A DNA stretch of 64,000 bases, from contig DARG01000020.1 of the NCBI GenBank assembly GCA_002503215.1, forward strand, positions 1 to 64,000. The letters run 5' to 3'. Every line of letters starts with the position of its first letter. Position 1 is the first letter of the stretch. Of the stretch, positions 44,588 through 53,292 are shown piece after piece. The DNA comes from Candidatus Parvarchaeota archaeon UBA446 (GTDB lineage: Archaea; Nanobdellota; Nanobdellia; Parvarchaeales; Parvarchaeaceae). The notes below the pieces were generated by a model, which saw only the letters and a list, made by a program, of their open reading frames with translations, was not told the DNA's origin and did not search any database. The position numbers and the translations under genes are program-made.

Positions 44588-45670
44588 ATGGATGAATTTG
44601 AAGCACTTAATCTTATAAGATATCTTGAAAGAATAAAAGGCAGACATACCGAGCTTGTTACTGTCTATGTACCAGGTGGCTTTAGTCTTGATATTATAAG
44701 ATCACAATTGGCTGAAGAAAAAAGTACTGCCACTAACATAAAGGACAGAAACAACAGAAAAAATGTAATAGATGCCTTAGAAAAGATAATGAATGAGCTT
44801 AGATTAATAGGAAACACTCCAGAAAATGGTCTTGTTGTATTCTGTGGAAACGTATCGGAAAGAGAAGGTGAACCTGACATAAAAGTATGGGAGGTTGTTC
44901 CGCCTGCAAAATCCGATATAAGATTATATCGATGTGACCAGAGATTTATAACGGACCCGCTTAAACAAATGTATCATCAGGAAAATGCATATGGCCTGAT
45001 AGTTATGGATATAAGAGAAGCAACGTTCGGCACTCTCGAAGGTTCTAGAATAGACACTTTAAAACACATAAAATCACTTGTACCCGGAAAATTTTCCAAA
45101 GGGGGCCAGTCTGCTATGCGTTTTTCTAGAGAGAGGGAAGGATTAATAAAAGACTTTTATAAAGAAGTTGCTGAAACTGCAAAAGGACTTTTCTTTAACA
45201 AAAATATAAAAGGGATAATAATAGGAGGGCCTGGTCCTGCAAAAGATAATTTTATAGAAAGTGGTTACTTGATAACTGCATTGCACAAACTAATAAAAGG
45301 CGTTAAAAGTATAAGCTATACAGACGAAAGTGGACTTAGAGAATTGGTAGAAAAAAGCAAGGATATACTAGCAGATGAAAGAATAACTATAGAGAAGGAA
45401 TATGTTCAAAAGTTAATGAGCAGCATAGCAAGAAATGATAATCTCTCCGTGTATGGGGAAGCATTTGTGAGAGAAGAACTAAAAAATGACAATGTAGATT
45501 TGCTGTTAATATCTTCTGGTATAGAAGAAGACAAGAAAAACGAATTTTATTACTTAGGAAAGGAGAAGGGCATAAACGTAGAGATAATATCAAAGGACTC
45601 TAGTGATGGATTGCAATTATTTGGCTTAGGAGGAGTGGCAGCCATTCTTAAAAGACCATCAAAGCAGTAA
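44588..45670 (+). CDS. prf1: peptide chain release factor aRF1
   Basis: aRF1 reads all three stop codons and triggers peptide release. The GGQ motif is present (KGGQSAMRF, GGQ at 172-174) and YRCDQRF (114-120) matches the YxCxxxF stop-reading motif. The NIKS motif is replaced by NIKD (50-53) in the context TATNIKD. Its 360 residues are about 50 shorter than usual aRF1, the shortening lying mostly in the C-terminal domain. It follows AdoMet synthetase by nine bases on the same strand. Identity is certain. Confidence 0.96.
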   Translation: MDEFEALNLIRYLERIKGRHTELVTVYVPGGFSLDIIRSQLAEEKSTATNIKDRNNRKNVIDALEKIMNELRLIGNTPENGLVVFCGNVSEREGEPDIKVWEVVPPAKSDIRLYRCDQRFITDPLKQMYHQENAYGLIVMDIREATFGTLEGSRIDTLKHIKSLVPGKFSKGGQSAMRFSREREGLIKDFYKEVAETAKGLFFNKNIKGIIIGGPGPAKDNFIESGYLITALHKLIKGVKSISYTDESGLRELVEKSKDILADERITIEKEYVQKLMSSIARNDNLSVYGEAFVREELKNDNVDLLLISSGIEEDKKNEFYYLGKEKGINVEIISKDSSDGLQLFGLGGVAAILKRPSKQ

Positions 45671-45705
45671 GTAAGGATTAAATATATTCAAATACAAAGA
45701 AAACT

Positions 45706-46278
45706 ATGGAGTTAACTGTAAAGGACAGCGTGATTATTAAAAGAATAATGTACGATACTTTTTCTAAATATCTTGAAAAGGAAGATGCCGAGAGGATTTA
45801 TAATAGTATTATAATGAGGAACGAGAATACAAACAACTTAATACATGCAATAAATCTTCTTATAAGCAGAAGTGAATACGCTAGAAAGACAAAAGACATA
45901 ATAGAAAGATTCGGAGACGAACTAGCTTCTAGAATAGAAATAGAAACGAATACAAATGACGTAAAAATAGAAAAAAATGATAATTTCACTTTAGATGTAA
46001 AAATAAAAAATAAATTTGATGTACCTCTTATATTTGAAATAAAGCTAGAGGACAGAGACAATTTTCTTCCGTTAATATATGATAAGATTCAGGACTCATA
46101 TTTCAACGAAGTTTCGGAGGAAAGACTTATAGATAGCGACGAAACAAAAACAGTAAAATTTAAAATAGGCAGCAATGAAAATATATTTAAAGGCGGTACA
46201 TTGTTGTTTTTAGTAGTAAAATCCAAAGAAGTTGAAGGATTAAATCTTATACACAGAATAAAAGTAGAAGTAGTTTAA
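45706..46278 (+). CDS. uncharacterised protein with helical N-terminal and beta C-terminal parts
   Basis: No family recognised. Residues 1-85 are charged and helical (VKDSVIIKRIMYDTFSKYLE and similar). Residues 88-190 look like an immunoglobulin-type beta domain with alternating hydrophobics, for example NFTLDVKIKNKFDVPLIFEI-like strands and a final RIKVEVV strand. No signal peptide, so it is probably cytoplasmic. It lies 35 bases after aRF1 on the same strand and may be co-transcribed. The 3' end overlaps a small convergent gene by four bases. Confidence 0.7.
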   Translation: MELTVKDSVIIKRIMYDTFSKYLEKEDAERIYNSIIMRNENTNNLIHAINLLISRSEYARKTKDIIERFGDELASRIEIETNTNDVKIEKNDNFTLDVKIKNKFDVPLIFEIKLEDRDNFLPLIYDKIQDSYFNEVSEERLIDSDETKTVKFKIGSNENIFKGGTLLFLVVKSKEVEGLNLIHRIKVEVV

Positions 46279-46391
46279 TCCTTATTTTCTTCAATTTTAT
46301 AAAGGGCCTTTGAAAGAATTTTTCTATCGTTTTTTTCGCCTCTTCTTTCCTTCCTTTTTAAAGCCAGTTTTTTCCTAACCAAATTTGCCAT
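46275..46391 (-). CDS. 38-residue basic protein directly after endA
   Basis: The frame starts with ATG one base after the endA stop and runs to TAA at 46275. It encodes MANLVRKKLALKRKERRG followed by a Lys/Glu-rich amphipathic helix ending EENKD. Thirteen of 38 residues are Lys or Arg. I do not recognise a family. The tight coupling to endA and the clean ATG favour a real gene that could bind RNA or ribosomes. Confidence 0.5.
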   Translation of the reverse strand: MANLVRKKLALKRKERRGEKNDRKILSKALYKIEENKD

Positions 46392-46392
46392 A

Positions 46393-46926
46393 TTACATCC
46401 TCACCCAATTTATCTCATAGTACGTAACGGATCCTTCGTCATCCGCTATCCCTATAAGAAGTTTTTTCCTTACACTATGAGCCACTCTATTCATAGCAGA
46501 AAAGCTTCGCATGGTTATACTTTCATGTTCACTTGAACAATAGAGTATCCATTCTGCGTGTTCCTTTCCGATTGTTGCTCCTTTATTATAGACTCTAAAA
46601 TCGCCACCATATTTAAATGCTGTCTTTGGTATATATCCTTGATTTCTAAGATCTGAAAACACCATGTACCTCAACCAAAAGCGTCTTTGTTTTTTAGATG
46701 CAAATTTTAACAATTCCGAAATTTTAATTTGCTTGCCATCAATACCATATATTTTTAATTCTTTCTTGTAACTAAGATAAAGAGCCTCTTCAAGGGAAAG
46801 CTCAAGTTTCCCGTTTACAAATGAACCGAAACTACCTTTATTTGAAAACGTAGACCCTAGTGCAGCGTCATTTATCACTACTTTATTTCCGGCTAAAATA
46901 GCAGGAAACTCTTTTTTATTTTTCAT
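46393..46926 (-). CDS. endA: tRNA-splicing endonuclease EndA, single-unit type
   Basis: EndA cuts bulge-helix-bulge introns from tRNAs and rRNAs. The catalytic triad is complete: Tyr113 (GGDFRVY), His123 (KEHAEW) and Lys154 (VRKKLLIG). These sit two residues before the M. jannaschii residues (Y115, H125, K156), and the 177-residue length equals the homotetrameric alpha4 type. It is not the fused three-unit form known from Micrarchaeum. The products would be joined by RtcB at 5546. A small basic gene follows one base downstream. Confidence 0.95.
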   Translation of the reverse strand: MKNKKEFPAILAGNKVVINDAALGSTFSNKGSFGSFVNGKLELSLEEALYLSYKKELKIYGIDGKQIKISELLKFASKKQRRFWLRYMVFSDLRNQGYIPKTAFKYGGDFRVYNKGATIGKEHAEWILYCSSEHESITMRSFSAMNRVAHSVRKKLLIGIADDEGSVTYYEINWVRM

Positions 46927-46992
46927 AGTATAAAATTTTATAACTAATTAATAATATATATTTATACTAATATAATCATTTAGCTTTAAATC

Positions 46993-47715
46993 ATGGAAAT
47001 AAAAGAAGGAGACATATATATCTGTAAAGTAAAAAAACTTCTACAGCATGGAGTAATAGTTTATATAGCCGGCGAAAAAGAAGGATTCATACATATCTCC
47101 GAATTAAGCAAACGTTGGGTAAGAGATGTAAAAGACATCGCAAAGGAGGGAGATATGCTTGTATGCAAAGTAATAACTACTGGACCTTCTCCCGAGCTTT
47201 CAATAAAGAGAGTAACCGACAGCGAGAAGAGAGAAGCACTTAGAGAGTGGTCTATAGAGAATAGATTAATTAATCTTATAGAAAAATTATATAAAAAAGA
47301 CACTGAAAAACTTAAAGCAGAAATACTAAAGAAATATGGTTCTGTGTACAAGTTCTATGAAAGCATAATTAAAAACGGGGAAGAAGAGCTTAGCGAGATG
47401 AAGATTAAAAAAGAAGCAGCAAAGGAACTGCTTGATTTCGTTGAAAAGACAAAGAAAAAAGTAATTATAAAGAATCAAATTGAACTTAAAACATATGAAA
47501 GCGATGGCATAGGAAAAATAAAAGAAGTTCTTACAGAGTTCTCAAAAATAAAGGGTGTATCAATAAAATACATAAAATCACCGGTATACATCATGACAAT
47601 TGATATGGGAGAAACCAAAAAAACTCTAAATGAGAACAAGAAAATAATAGAACAGATTTCAAAGAAAAGCAAATCGATGAATGTGGATTTTAAGTGCACA
47701 GAAATAAGACAGTAA
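46993..47715 (+). CDS. translation initiation factor aIF2 alpha subunit
   Basis: An N-terminal S1 domain (EGDIYICKV, GVIVYIAGEKEGFIHISELS, residues 5-80) precedes a helical domain (about 85-165) and a C-terminal alpha/beta domain that binds aIF2-gamma. The factor helps deliver initiator Met-tRNA. Length 240 is about 20 below usual. The S51 region of eIF2-alpha is replaced by SKRWVRD, as in archaea. Nop10 follows two bases after its stop, the classic archaeal aIF2-alpha/Nop10 pairing. Confidence 0.95.
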   Translation: MEIKEGDIYICKVKKLLQHGVIVYIAGEKEGFIHISELSKRWVRDVKDIAKEGDMLVCKVITTGPSPELSIKRVTDSEKREALREWSIENRLINLIEKLYKKDTEKLKAEILKKYGSVYKFYESIIKNGEEELSEMKIKKEAAKELLDFVEKTKKKVIIKNQIELKTYESDGIGKIKEVLTEFSKIKGVSIKYIKSPVYIMTIDMGETKKTLNENKKIIEQISKKSKSMNVDFKCTEIRQ

Positions 47716-47717
47716 AT

Positions 47718-47885
47718 ATGAACAGGATAAGATTTTGCAGAAACTGTGAGGCATATACTCTAAATAAAACTTGCACAAAATGTGGAAAAGAAACGGAGAT
47801 AAACGCCCCTCAAAAATATTCTAAAGATGAAACTGTAGCTTATTATAGAAGAAAATTAAAAAAAGAAGAGCTTGATAAGGCATGA
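47718..47885 (+). CDS. nop10: H/ACA RNP component Nop10
   Basis: The 55-residue protein has a zinc ribbon with CRNC (7-10) and CTKC (19-22), then NAPQKYSKDETVAYYRRKLKKEEL, matching the PP-R-[FY]-S-P tail of Nop10. It is needed with Cbf5, Gar1 and L7Ae for RNA-guided pseudouridylation. The frame is open eight codons further upstream, into aIF2-alpha. ATG 47718, two bases past that stop, gives the family length and is chosen here. The stop overlaps nreA by four bases. Confidence 0.94.
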   Translation: MNRIRFCRNCEAYTLNKTCTKCGKETEINAPQKYSKDETVAYYRRKLKKEELDKA

Positions 47886-49042
47886 AAGTAACTAATGTAA
47901 AGTCTGTTTACTACGAAATATTAAAACATAAAAAGGAAATAAATGGTGTTATTAACTACGTAAAAAAAGGAGATATAAGCGGATTTACGCCTCCTTCGGC
48001 ACTTGTCGGCGAATACAATTATCCAAACGTATCTGTAGGTGTAATGTTCACTGACGATTACAAAGCACAGATATACGATGCACCGAAATTATGGGCCAAA
48101 AATAATTTTAATGTATCCGATGTGTTCTCACTTAGGACAAAACTCGTAAATGCATCTAAGAATTTTAATGTAAATAATATAAACCTTGAAGAATTAGAAA
48201 GGATAAGACTCGCGGTTATATCAGCAAATGAAATAAACATAGACCTTAAAGTTTCTAATCCTAATCTACCTAAAATTGCAGGTGATGGAATATACCAACA
48301 CGGAATAAGAACTCACTTAGATAAGTTCACAATACGAGACAATTTCAAAATCGACAACAAAATAGAAAAAATATATTATGATAAAGATATGCGTGCTACG
48401 GATGGGATACTTTCTCTTTACAACTCAAAGATAGATGAAAATAGAATAAGTAAGATGCTAAGCATTGGTGCTATGGGCATAAAAAGGAAACTTGTCCCTA
48501 CAAAATGGTCTATAACCGCTGTTGATGATTCTGTGGGGAAGGATAAAATAAACCTTGTAAAAACGCTTCCGAAAGGGGAAGATTATAAGATAATTACAGG
48601 CCAATTTCTTGGAAATAAATTTACGTTTATGTTTATTAAAGGACCCTGGTCTTTTGAATTGCTTGAAACCTGGAATAGAGATAAGGACAGTGTTTTCATG
48701 GGTAGTGGGGACTATGAGTTTTATGGTGGAAGAAAAGAGTATGTAAAGAACACAGCTGGAGCTTATTATGCTGTTAGACTTGCAGTTCTGGAAAAATTAC
48801 TAGAAATGAAGACGCAGTACTCTGTTTTGGTTGTTAGAGAGATATTACCAGAATATTTCGTTCCATTGGGAGTATGGGTAGTAAGAGAAGGAGCTAGAAA
48901 GGCCATAAACGGAGAATTTACAGAAGTACATGACATGCAAACCGCGATATCCAAGCTAAAATCGCTGGTTCTTTTTCCAGCTAACCTAGAGAATAGAAGT
49001 CAAATACTAAAAATGAAAAGGACACAAACTACACTTATATGA
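47882..49042 (+). CDS. nreA: archaeal DNA repair protein NreA
   Basis: The NRE family hallmark MGIKRKLVPTKWSITAVDDS is at about 198-217, preceded by PPSALVGEYNYPNVSVG (38-54). GAYYAVRLAVLEKL near 295 is also conserved. NreA proteins act in DNA-damage tolerance and bind PCNA. The usual N-terminal zinc-finger cysteines are absent. The C terminus RTQTTLI looks like the first half of a PCNA-binding box without its two aromatic residues. It overlaps nop10 by ATGA, closing the aIF2-alpha operon, and converges on the DUF106 gene. Confidence 0.9.
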   Translation: MKVTNVKSVYYEILKHKKEINGVINYVKKGDISGFTPPSALVGEYNYPNVSVGVMFTDDYKAQIYDAPKLWAKNNFNVSDVFSLRTKLVNASKNFNVNNINLEELERIRLAVISANEINIDLKVSNPNLPKIAGDGIYQHGIRTHLDKFTIRDNFKIDNKIEKIYYDKDMRATDGILSLYNSKIDENRISKMLSIGAMGIKRKLVPTKWSITAVDDSVGKDKINLVKTLPKGEDYKIITGQFLGNKFTFMFIKGPWSFELLETWNRDKDSVFMGSGDYEFYGGRKEYVKNTAGAYYAVRLAVLEKLLEMKTQYSVLVVREILPEYFVPLGVWVVREGARKAINGEFTEVHDMQTAISKLKSLVLFPANLENRSQILKMKRTQTTLI

Positions 49043-49043
49043 T

Positions 49044-49763
49044 TTATGCAATTAGCTTATAATGCATAAGTATCCTGTTAAGGCTTATAGATGTAATAAA
49101 TGTTATTATAAGATAAGCCAAGTACCAATTTAATTTATTCCCTATCAAAGGAAGACTAAAGGGCAAATTCGCTACAACAAAAGTGTTTGGAACGAATTCG
49201 ATTTTAGTAGAATTTAATGAGACTGTATTTGGGTGCGATGCCCCAACCAATGTGAAAGTAGAATTATACTGCTTTCCGTTTGAAAGGAGAAACACCGTGC
49301 AATTTCCTGCACGCGTAGCATTGGCATTGAACTTAAGGGAAGTATCGTTTGAAAATATGGACATATTGTTTTTACCGTTGAAAGTAACGCAGCTGTTCAA
49401 AGAGAATACGGATCCGTTTATCTTACCAGAGAAAGTAGCAGAGATTGGAGAACCTACTGCTACCGGCACGTAACTAAAGTATGAGGACATAAGCAAGAAT
49501 ACTATAAGAAAAGGAACAAAGGTTATGAAAGTAGGCTTCATAGACTGCTTCATTATCTTTGAGTTTTCGCTCATAAGCTGACTATAAGTAGGTTTGAATT
49601 CTGGATGATCTGGTTTCATGCCTTTCATTTTCTGTTGTAAACTTTTTATGTTGGCCTTGCTGGCTCTGACCATCTCATGATCAACTATAAAAAGATAGGC
49701 TATCTGACCAGATGCTCCGACTGCTATCGAAATCAATATTACCGCTATCGTTTCTAGGTTCAT
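49044..49763 (-). CDS. DUF106 (YidC/Oxa1-superfamily) membrane insertase-like protein with external insertion
   Basis: The core has a membrane helix (about 4-26), a charged cytoplasmic helical pair (30-76) with KMKGMKPDHPEF, a second helix (77-98) and a third near the C terminus (about 212-232). This is the archaeal DUF106/EMC3 layout, implicated in membrane protein insertion. Between helices 2 and 3 sits an insertion of about 100 residues (105-200) rich in Ser/Asn and sequons, with one Cys pair, that would be outside the cell. It is 41 bases downstream of secY, the normal place in archaea. Confidence 0.85.
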   Translation of the reverse strand: MNLETIAVILISIAVGASGQIAYLFIVDHEMVRASKANIKSLQQKMKGMKPDHPEFKPTYSQLMSENSKIMKQSMKPTFITFVPFLIVFLLMSSYFSYVPVAVGSPISATFSGKINGSVFSLNSCVTFNGKNNMSIFSNDTSLKFNANATRAGNCTVFLLSNGKQYNSTFTLVGASHPNTVSLNSTKIEFVPNTFVVANLPFSLPLIGNKLNWYLAYLIITFITSISLNRILMHYKLIA

Positions 49764-49804
49764 ATATCCTTTTATTCATAACTTTATACTAAATAAAGTT
49801 ATCC

Positions 49805-51202
49805 TTATTCCATTGTATTGCCAACTAGCTTATCTTTTATTGGCTTGAACTCGTCTGGATTATCCTGCTGTAGTGAGAAATAAAACTGATATATTATCAT
49901 TACTATAAGCAGTATACCTATCCCTTCTGTAAGTGTATCCAAAAATGCAGCTAGTGCGGCAACTAAACCGGTTAAAGCCCCTCCTAATATGGCAAGAGGG
50001 ATTATATACCTCTTAAATATATCTACTAATACACGTTCATCTCTTCTAAAACCAGGCATAGAAAGTCCAGATTCCATAAGCTGTTTTACTACCGACCTTG
50101 GATCCTGTCCTCCAAGAAACATCCATACATATGAGAATGCTGCAGCACCTACAACCAGTATAACAGTGTATATTATCATAGATTCTATCTCTAGAGCGGT
50201 TATCCCAGTAGTAACAGCACTTGTATAAAGCTGCTGTATGGTAGGTGGTGAGAGATAAGCCGCAAGTCCGCCTGTAGCAACGGATTGAGTTCCAAATGTA
50301 GTCGATTCAGTAGTGAATGTACCTAAAAAATTTATACCCATATGTGACAAAGTAAGTCCAAAAAACTGCACACCTGCCACCATGGAAACTATAAGAACTA
50401 TAGGTATTATGCTTGTATAAAACAAAGAAACTGGCCATCTAATTGAATAACCACGTAATCTACCAAAAGAAAGCGGCAGTTCTACCTTAATAGACTGCAG
50501 CCATATGGCAACTGCGAACAGTGCGACCGTAGATATTACCGTTATTATTGGGAAAACCGCATTTAGCGGTATACCTGCTATAAAAGCACTGATTATCGAA
50601 GGTATGGCTCCGATAGGCGTGACAAATGGATTAAACGCAGTGTTTATCAGCTGAAGTGATATACCCGCAAGTATGAAAAGACTTATCCCTGAACCTATAC
50701 CCCATTTACTCACTGTTTCGTCCATAAACATAAGGACTACGCCCGCAAGGAAAAGCTGTACAAACATTACTAAAGGAAAGAATATACCTGGTCCTGCAGG
50801 TGTCAATGCACCGCTGAAGACATATACTCCGTTTTCTATTGCTATAAAAGCGAATGCTGCGATTTTCTGTATTCCCTGAAAGGTTACTCTTCCTTCTTTT
50901 GTTGCTGTATCTATATTTATTATCTTTGTTCCCTGCAACATTTGTATTATTATACTTGCACTGACTATCGGGCCTATACCCAGGGAAAGCAATGATCCGA
51001 AGTGAGAAGCGATTAGTACTTGTAATACCTCAAAACTAAGACTATATGACTTGCTTACACCAAAAAGCGGTACAAAAGACATTACTATAAAAAGGACGAC
51101 TATTACAAAAGTCCACAACATTTTTGTTTTTAAATCCAGCTTTTTATCCGGAACAGACACTGCTGGCAGATTTGATAGAAATTTTTTTAACTTATCATTC
51201 AT
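49805..51202 (-). CDS. secY: preprotein translocase subunit SecY
   Basis: The 465-residue channel protein shows about ten membrane helices, starting with LWTFVIVVLFIVMSFVPLFG (29-48), a plug region VLIASHFGSLLSLGIGPIVSA and the GIGSGISLFI helix. The cytoplasmic loop before the last helices, ESGLSMPGFRRDERVL, is the ribosome- and SRP-receptor-contact loop. It forms the Sec61-type channel with SecE and Sec61-beta, neither visible here. It overlaps L15 by eight bases, and DUF106 follows. Proteins of the surface operon would use it. Confidence 0.97.
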   Translation of the reverse strand: MNDKLKKFLSNLPAVSVPDKKLDLKTKMLWTFVIVVLFIVMSFVPLFGVSKSYSLSFEVLQVLIASHFGSLLSLGIGPIVSASIIIQMLQGTKIINIDTATKEGRVTFQGIQKIAAFAFIAIENGVYVFSGALTPAGPGIFFPLVMFVQLFLAGVVLMFMDETVSKWGIGSGISLFILAGISLQLINTAFNPFVTPIGAIPSIISAFIAGIPLNAVFPIITVISTVALFAVAIWLQSIKVELPLSFGRLRGYSIRWPVSLFYTSIIPIVLIVSMVAGVQFFGLTLSHMGINFLGTFTTESTTFGTQSVATGGLAAYLSPPTIQQLYTSAVTTGITALEIESMIIYTVILVVGAAAFSYVWMFLGGQDPRSVVKQLMESGLSMPGFRRDERVLVDIFKRYIIPLAILGGALTGLVAALAAFLDTLTEGIGILLIVMIIYQFYFSLQQDNPDEFKPIKDKLVGNTME

Positions 51203-51596
51203 AGATCTCGCCGCCGTTTGCTAGTATATCATCTCTGGCATTTGCGGAAGCCTTGCCGTATACGGCTAACTTGAATTTCTCTCCTTTAAATTTACCGCAA
51301 ACCTTTGAATAACCAAGATCAGCGAGTCTTATCTCATATCTCTCGTTATCTGTTTTAAGTTTACCGTTCTTTTTAAGTGATTCTATTAATCCAGATACTC
51401 TATTTAGGTTTAGTGGTATTTTCTTCTCATTTGAATAGTTATAAACATGTGTATTTGTCCAAAAAGATACTAATTTCTGCTGCCCTCTCTTTCCTCCTCC
51501 GGCCTTTCCTACACCGCCGCGATTACCGGCATGTCTGGCTCTCTTTCCTGAGCCTCTTCCGCCTGTTGAGCTTCCTCTTAAATGCTTCCTGTTCAT
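51195..51596 (-). CDS. rpl15: 50S ribosomal protein L15 (uL15)
   Basis: The N-terminal Gly/Arg/Lys-rich tail (RGSSTGGRGSGKRARHAGNRGG) is the L15 signature that threads into 23S RNA. A globular part follows, ending in NARDDILANGGEIYE. Length 133 is normal for archaea. It overlaps secY by eight bases and L30 by four (ATGA). Confidence 0.95.
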   Translation of the reverse strand: MNRKHLRGSSTGGRGSGKRARHAGNRGGVGKAGGGKRGQQKLVSFWTNTHVYNYSNEKKIPLNLNRVSGLIESLKKNGKLKTDNERYEIRLADLGYSKVCGKFKGEKFKLAVYGKASANARDDILANGGEIYE

Positions 51597-52042
51597 ATCA
51601 TCCTTTCAAGTAAGTTGTTTATCTCCTTCCCTCTGTATCCAAAGGCACCTTTCAGTGAAAAAGGGGCCTTCTTTCCCTTTTTCTCAAAGCCTTTTATTGG
51701 AGGATGGAGATTAAACATATTCTTAATTCCTAATTCATTTAGTTTCTTTTCATTCTTTAAAAATGAATCGCAAAAAGCGTTTATGTCTTGTTCGCTCGCG
51801 GCTATTCTTTTCTTATTACTTATCATACCTCTCTTAATTAAAAGTTTTGATAATGTGTTTGCATCGATTTCGCCATAAGTAATTACACTCTCTATATTTT
51901 TTAATATTCCTCTGTTTACTTCCGAATCGTTTATAATAGTACAAGAATATAACTTTTTTAGTCCTAATACTCTTAAACTTTTATTTATAAGATTACTCTT
52001 ACTTATACTCGATCTTATTTTTATAACCGCTAATTTTTCCAT
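51593..52042 (-). CDS. rpl30: 50S ribosomal protein L30 (uL30)
   Basis: AVIKIRSSISKSNLINKSLRVLGL at the start is the L30/L7 ferredoxin-like core. The extension carrying KNMFNLHPPIKGFEKKGKKAPF is typical of the archaeal/eukaryotic (L7) form, which is longer than bacterial L30. It lies one base from S5 and overlaps L15. Confidence 0.95.
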   Translation of the reverse strand: MEKLAVIKIRSSISKSNLINKSLRVLGLKKLYSCTIINDSEVNRGILKNIESVITYGEIDANTLSKLLIKRGMISNKKRIAASEQDINAFCDSFLKNEKKLNELGIKNMFNLHPPIKGFEKKGKKAPFSLKGAFGYRGKEINNLLERMI

Positions 52043-52043
52043 A

Positions 52044-52793
52044 TTAACCCACTATGCCAAGATTTTGTTTTTCATTTTCAAATGATCTGTAATAATTGAG
52101 AGATTTTAACGCAGCAAATGTTGCATAGCCTACGTTTATTCTAGTATGCGCTTGCCCTTGTACAGTAGACCAAACATCTTTTATACCTGCAAGTCTCATT
52201 ATGGTTTTTATATCATCCATAACACAGAAACTTATTCCTTTTGGTGCAGGAAATAATGTAACTATTGTAGAACCACATTTACCAGACGTCTTAAATGGTA
52301 TAGAATGAGAACCATGACATGCGCATTCCCAGCTACCACATCCTCTAGGTATTTTTATAAGGTTAAGCTTGGCCGTTTTTAATGCCTTCTCTTTTGCAAC
52401 TACAGATTCTAAGCCTCTTCCTTTTCCTATACCAATATGACCATTACCATCACCGACAACGGCCATTGCAGAAAAATGTTGCCTTTTTGCTTTTGCAGTA
52501 ACCTTTTGAGTATTCCTTATTATCCTTCTCTTACCTCCTCCTAACTTTCCTTTAGACTGACCTACGAATAGAAAACCTGACTGAAGATTTGGCAAAAGAA
52601 AATCAATTATTTGTGGTTCCAGAACTTTCAAGTGTTTACTAAGTATTTCATCTATATCTTTTATCTCACCGTTTTGCACGGCTTTCCCCAATTCAGTATT
52701 AAAAGTATATGTTTTTTCGGGGTATACTCTATTCCCTGCTTCCTTTGAGATCTCTACAGCTGCACTCATTTCCTTTTTCTCTTCATTTTCCAT
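52044..52793 (-). CDS. rps5: 30S ribosomal protein S5 (uS5)
   Basis: Archaeal S5 with the double-stranded-RNA-binding-like domain (RRIIRNTQKVTAKAKRQHFS, VGDGNGHIGIGKGR) and the C-terminal fold containing IPRGCGSWECACHGSHSIP and APKGISF. It helps decoding accuracy. Length 249 includes a Glu/Lys-rich N-terminal extension of about 20 residues. It overlaps L18 by 11 bases. Confidence 0.95.
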   Translation of the reverse strand: MENEEKKEMSAAVEISKEAGNRVYPEKTYTFNTELGKAVQNGEIKDIDEILSKHLKVLEPQIIDFLLPNLQSGFLFVGQSKGKLGGGKRRIIRNTQKVTAKAKRQHFSAMAVVGDGNGHIGIGKGRGLESVVAKEKALKTAKLNLIKIPRGCGSWECACHGSHSIPFKTSGKCGSTIVTLFPAPKGISFCVMDDIKTIMRLAGIKDVWSTVQGQAHTRINVGYATFAALKSLNYYRSFENEKQNLGIVG

Positions 52794-53292
52794 TTTTTAT
52801 ATTCTCCAGTGTTTTATTAAACTCTTCTCTTATATTATTAACTTTTTCTCTTACTGCCGAGAACTGGTTACCTGTCTTGTTTGGATAATATGAAGATATA
52901 TGTTGGCCATAAAGTCTTTCCTCATCTATTTTTATTTCGTTTGTATGAACGTCTACTCCAAAATCCTTAAGTCCTTTCATTACATAATACATAAAGCTAT
53001 TCTTCTTTAGAGTCATATTTCCTTTGTCCAATATTGCTTCTTTGACATTTGATCTTTTTCCCAATAGATAACCAATTAAATATGCCGCCGGAGAATTCTT
53101 TCCACTCAGATCCCAGCCGAATTTTTTAAGGTCTGTTCCCCTTGCCATAGCTATGGTTTTGTCGCCTTCGGGTCTAAACTCTACAATATGTGCTATTATA
53201 GAACTATCGGTCTTTCTTACAACTAGTCTAGGTATGCCAGACTTCAGCATATTCAATCTTCTTCTATAATTAGTTCTTTTTCTGTCTTTCAT
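52783..53292 (-). CDS. rpl18: 50S ribosomal protein L18 (uL18)
   Basis: The 5S-rRNA-binding core shows RKRTNYRRRLNMLKSGIPRL (3-22), SIIAHIVEF and GWDLSGKNSPAAYLIGYLLG. The C-terminal half has the archaeal extension ending in a basic helix. It overlaps L19e by four bases and S5 by 11, so translational coupling is likely. Confidence 0.95.
   Translation of the reverse strand: MKDRKRTNYRRRLNMLKSGIPRLVVRKTDSSIIAHIVEFRPEGDKTIAMARGTDLKKFGWDLSGKNSPAAYLIGYLLGKRSNVKEAILDKGNMTLKKNSFMYYVMKGLKDFGVDVHTNEIKIDEERLYGQHISSYYPNKTGNQFSAVREKVNNIREEFNKTLENIKNGK

Noticed and set aside
44735-44746. Stop codon reassignment suggested by NIKD in aRF1
   Set aside because: Conserved genes here end at TAA, TAG and TGA at the expected lengths, so no reassignment is visible.
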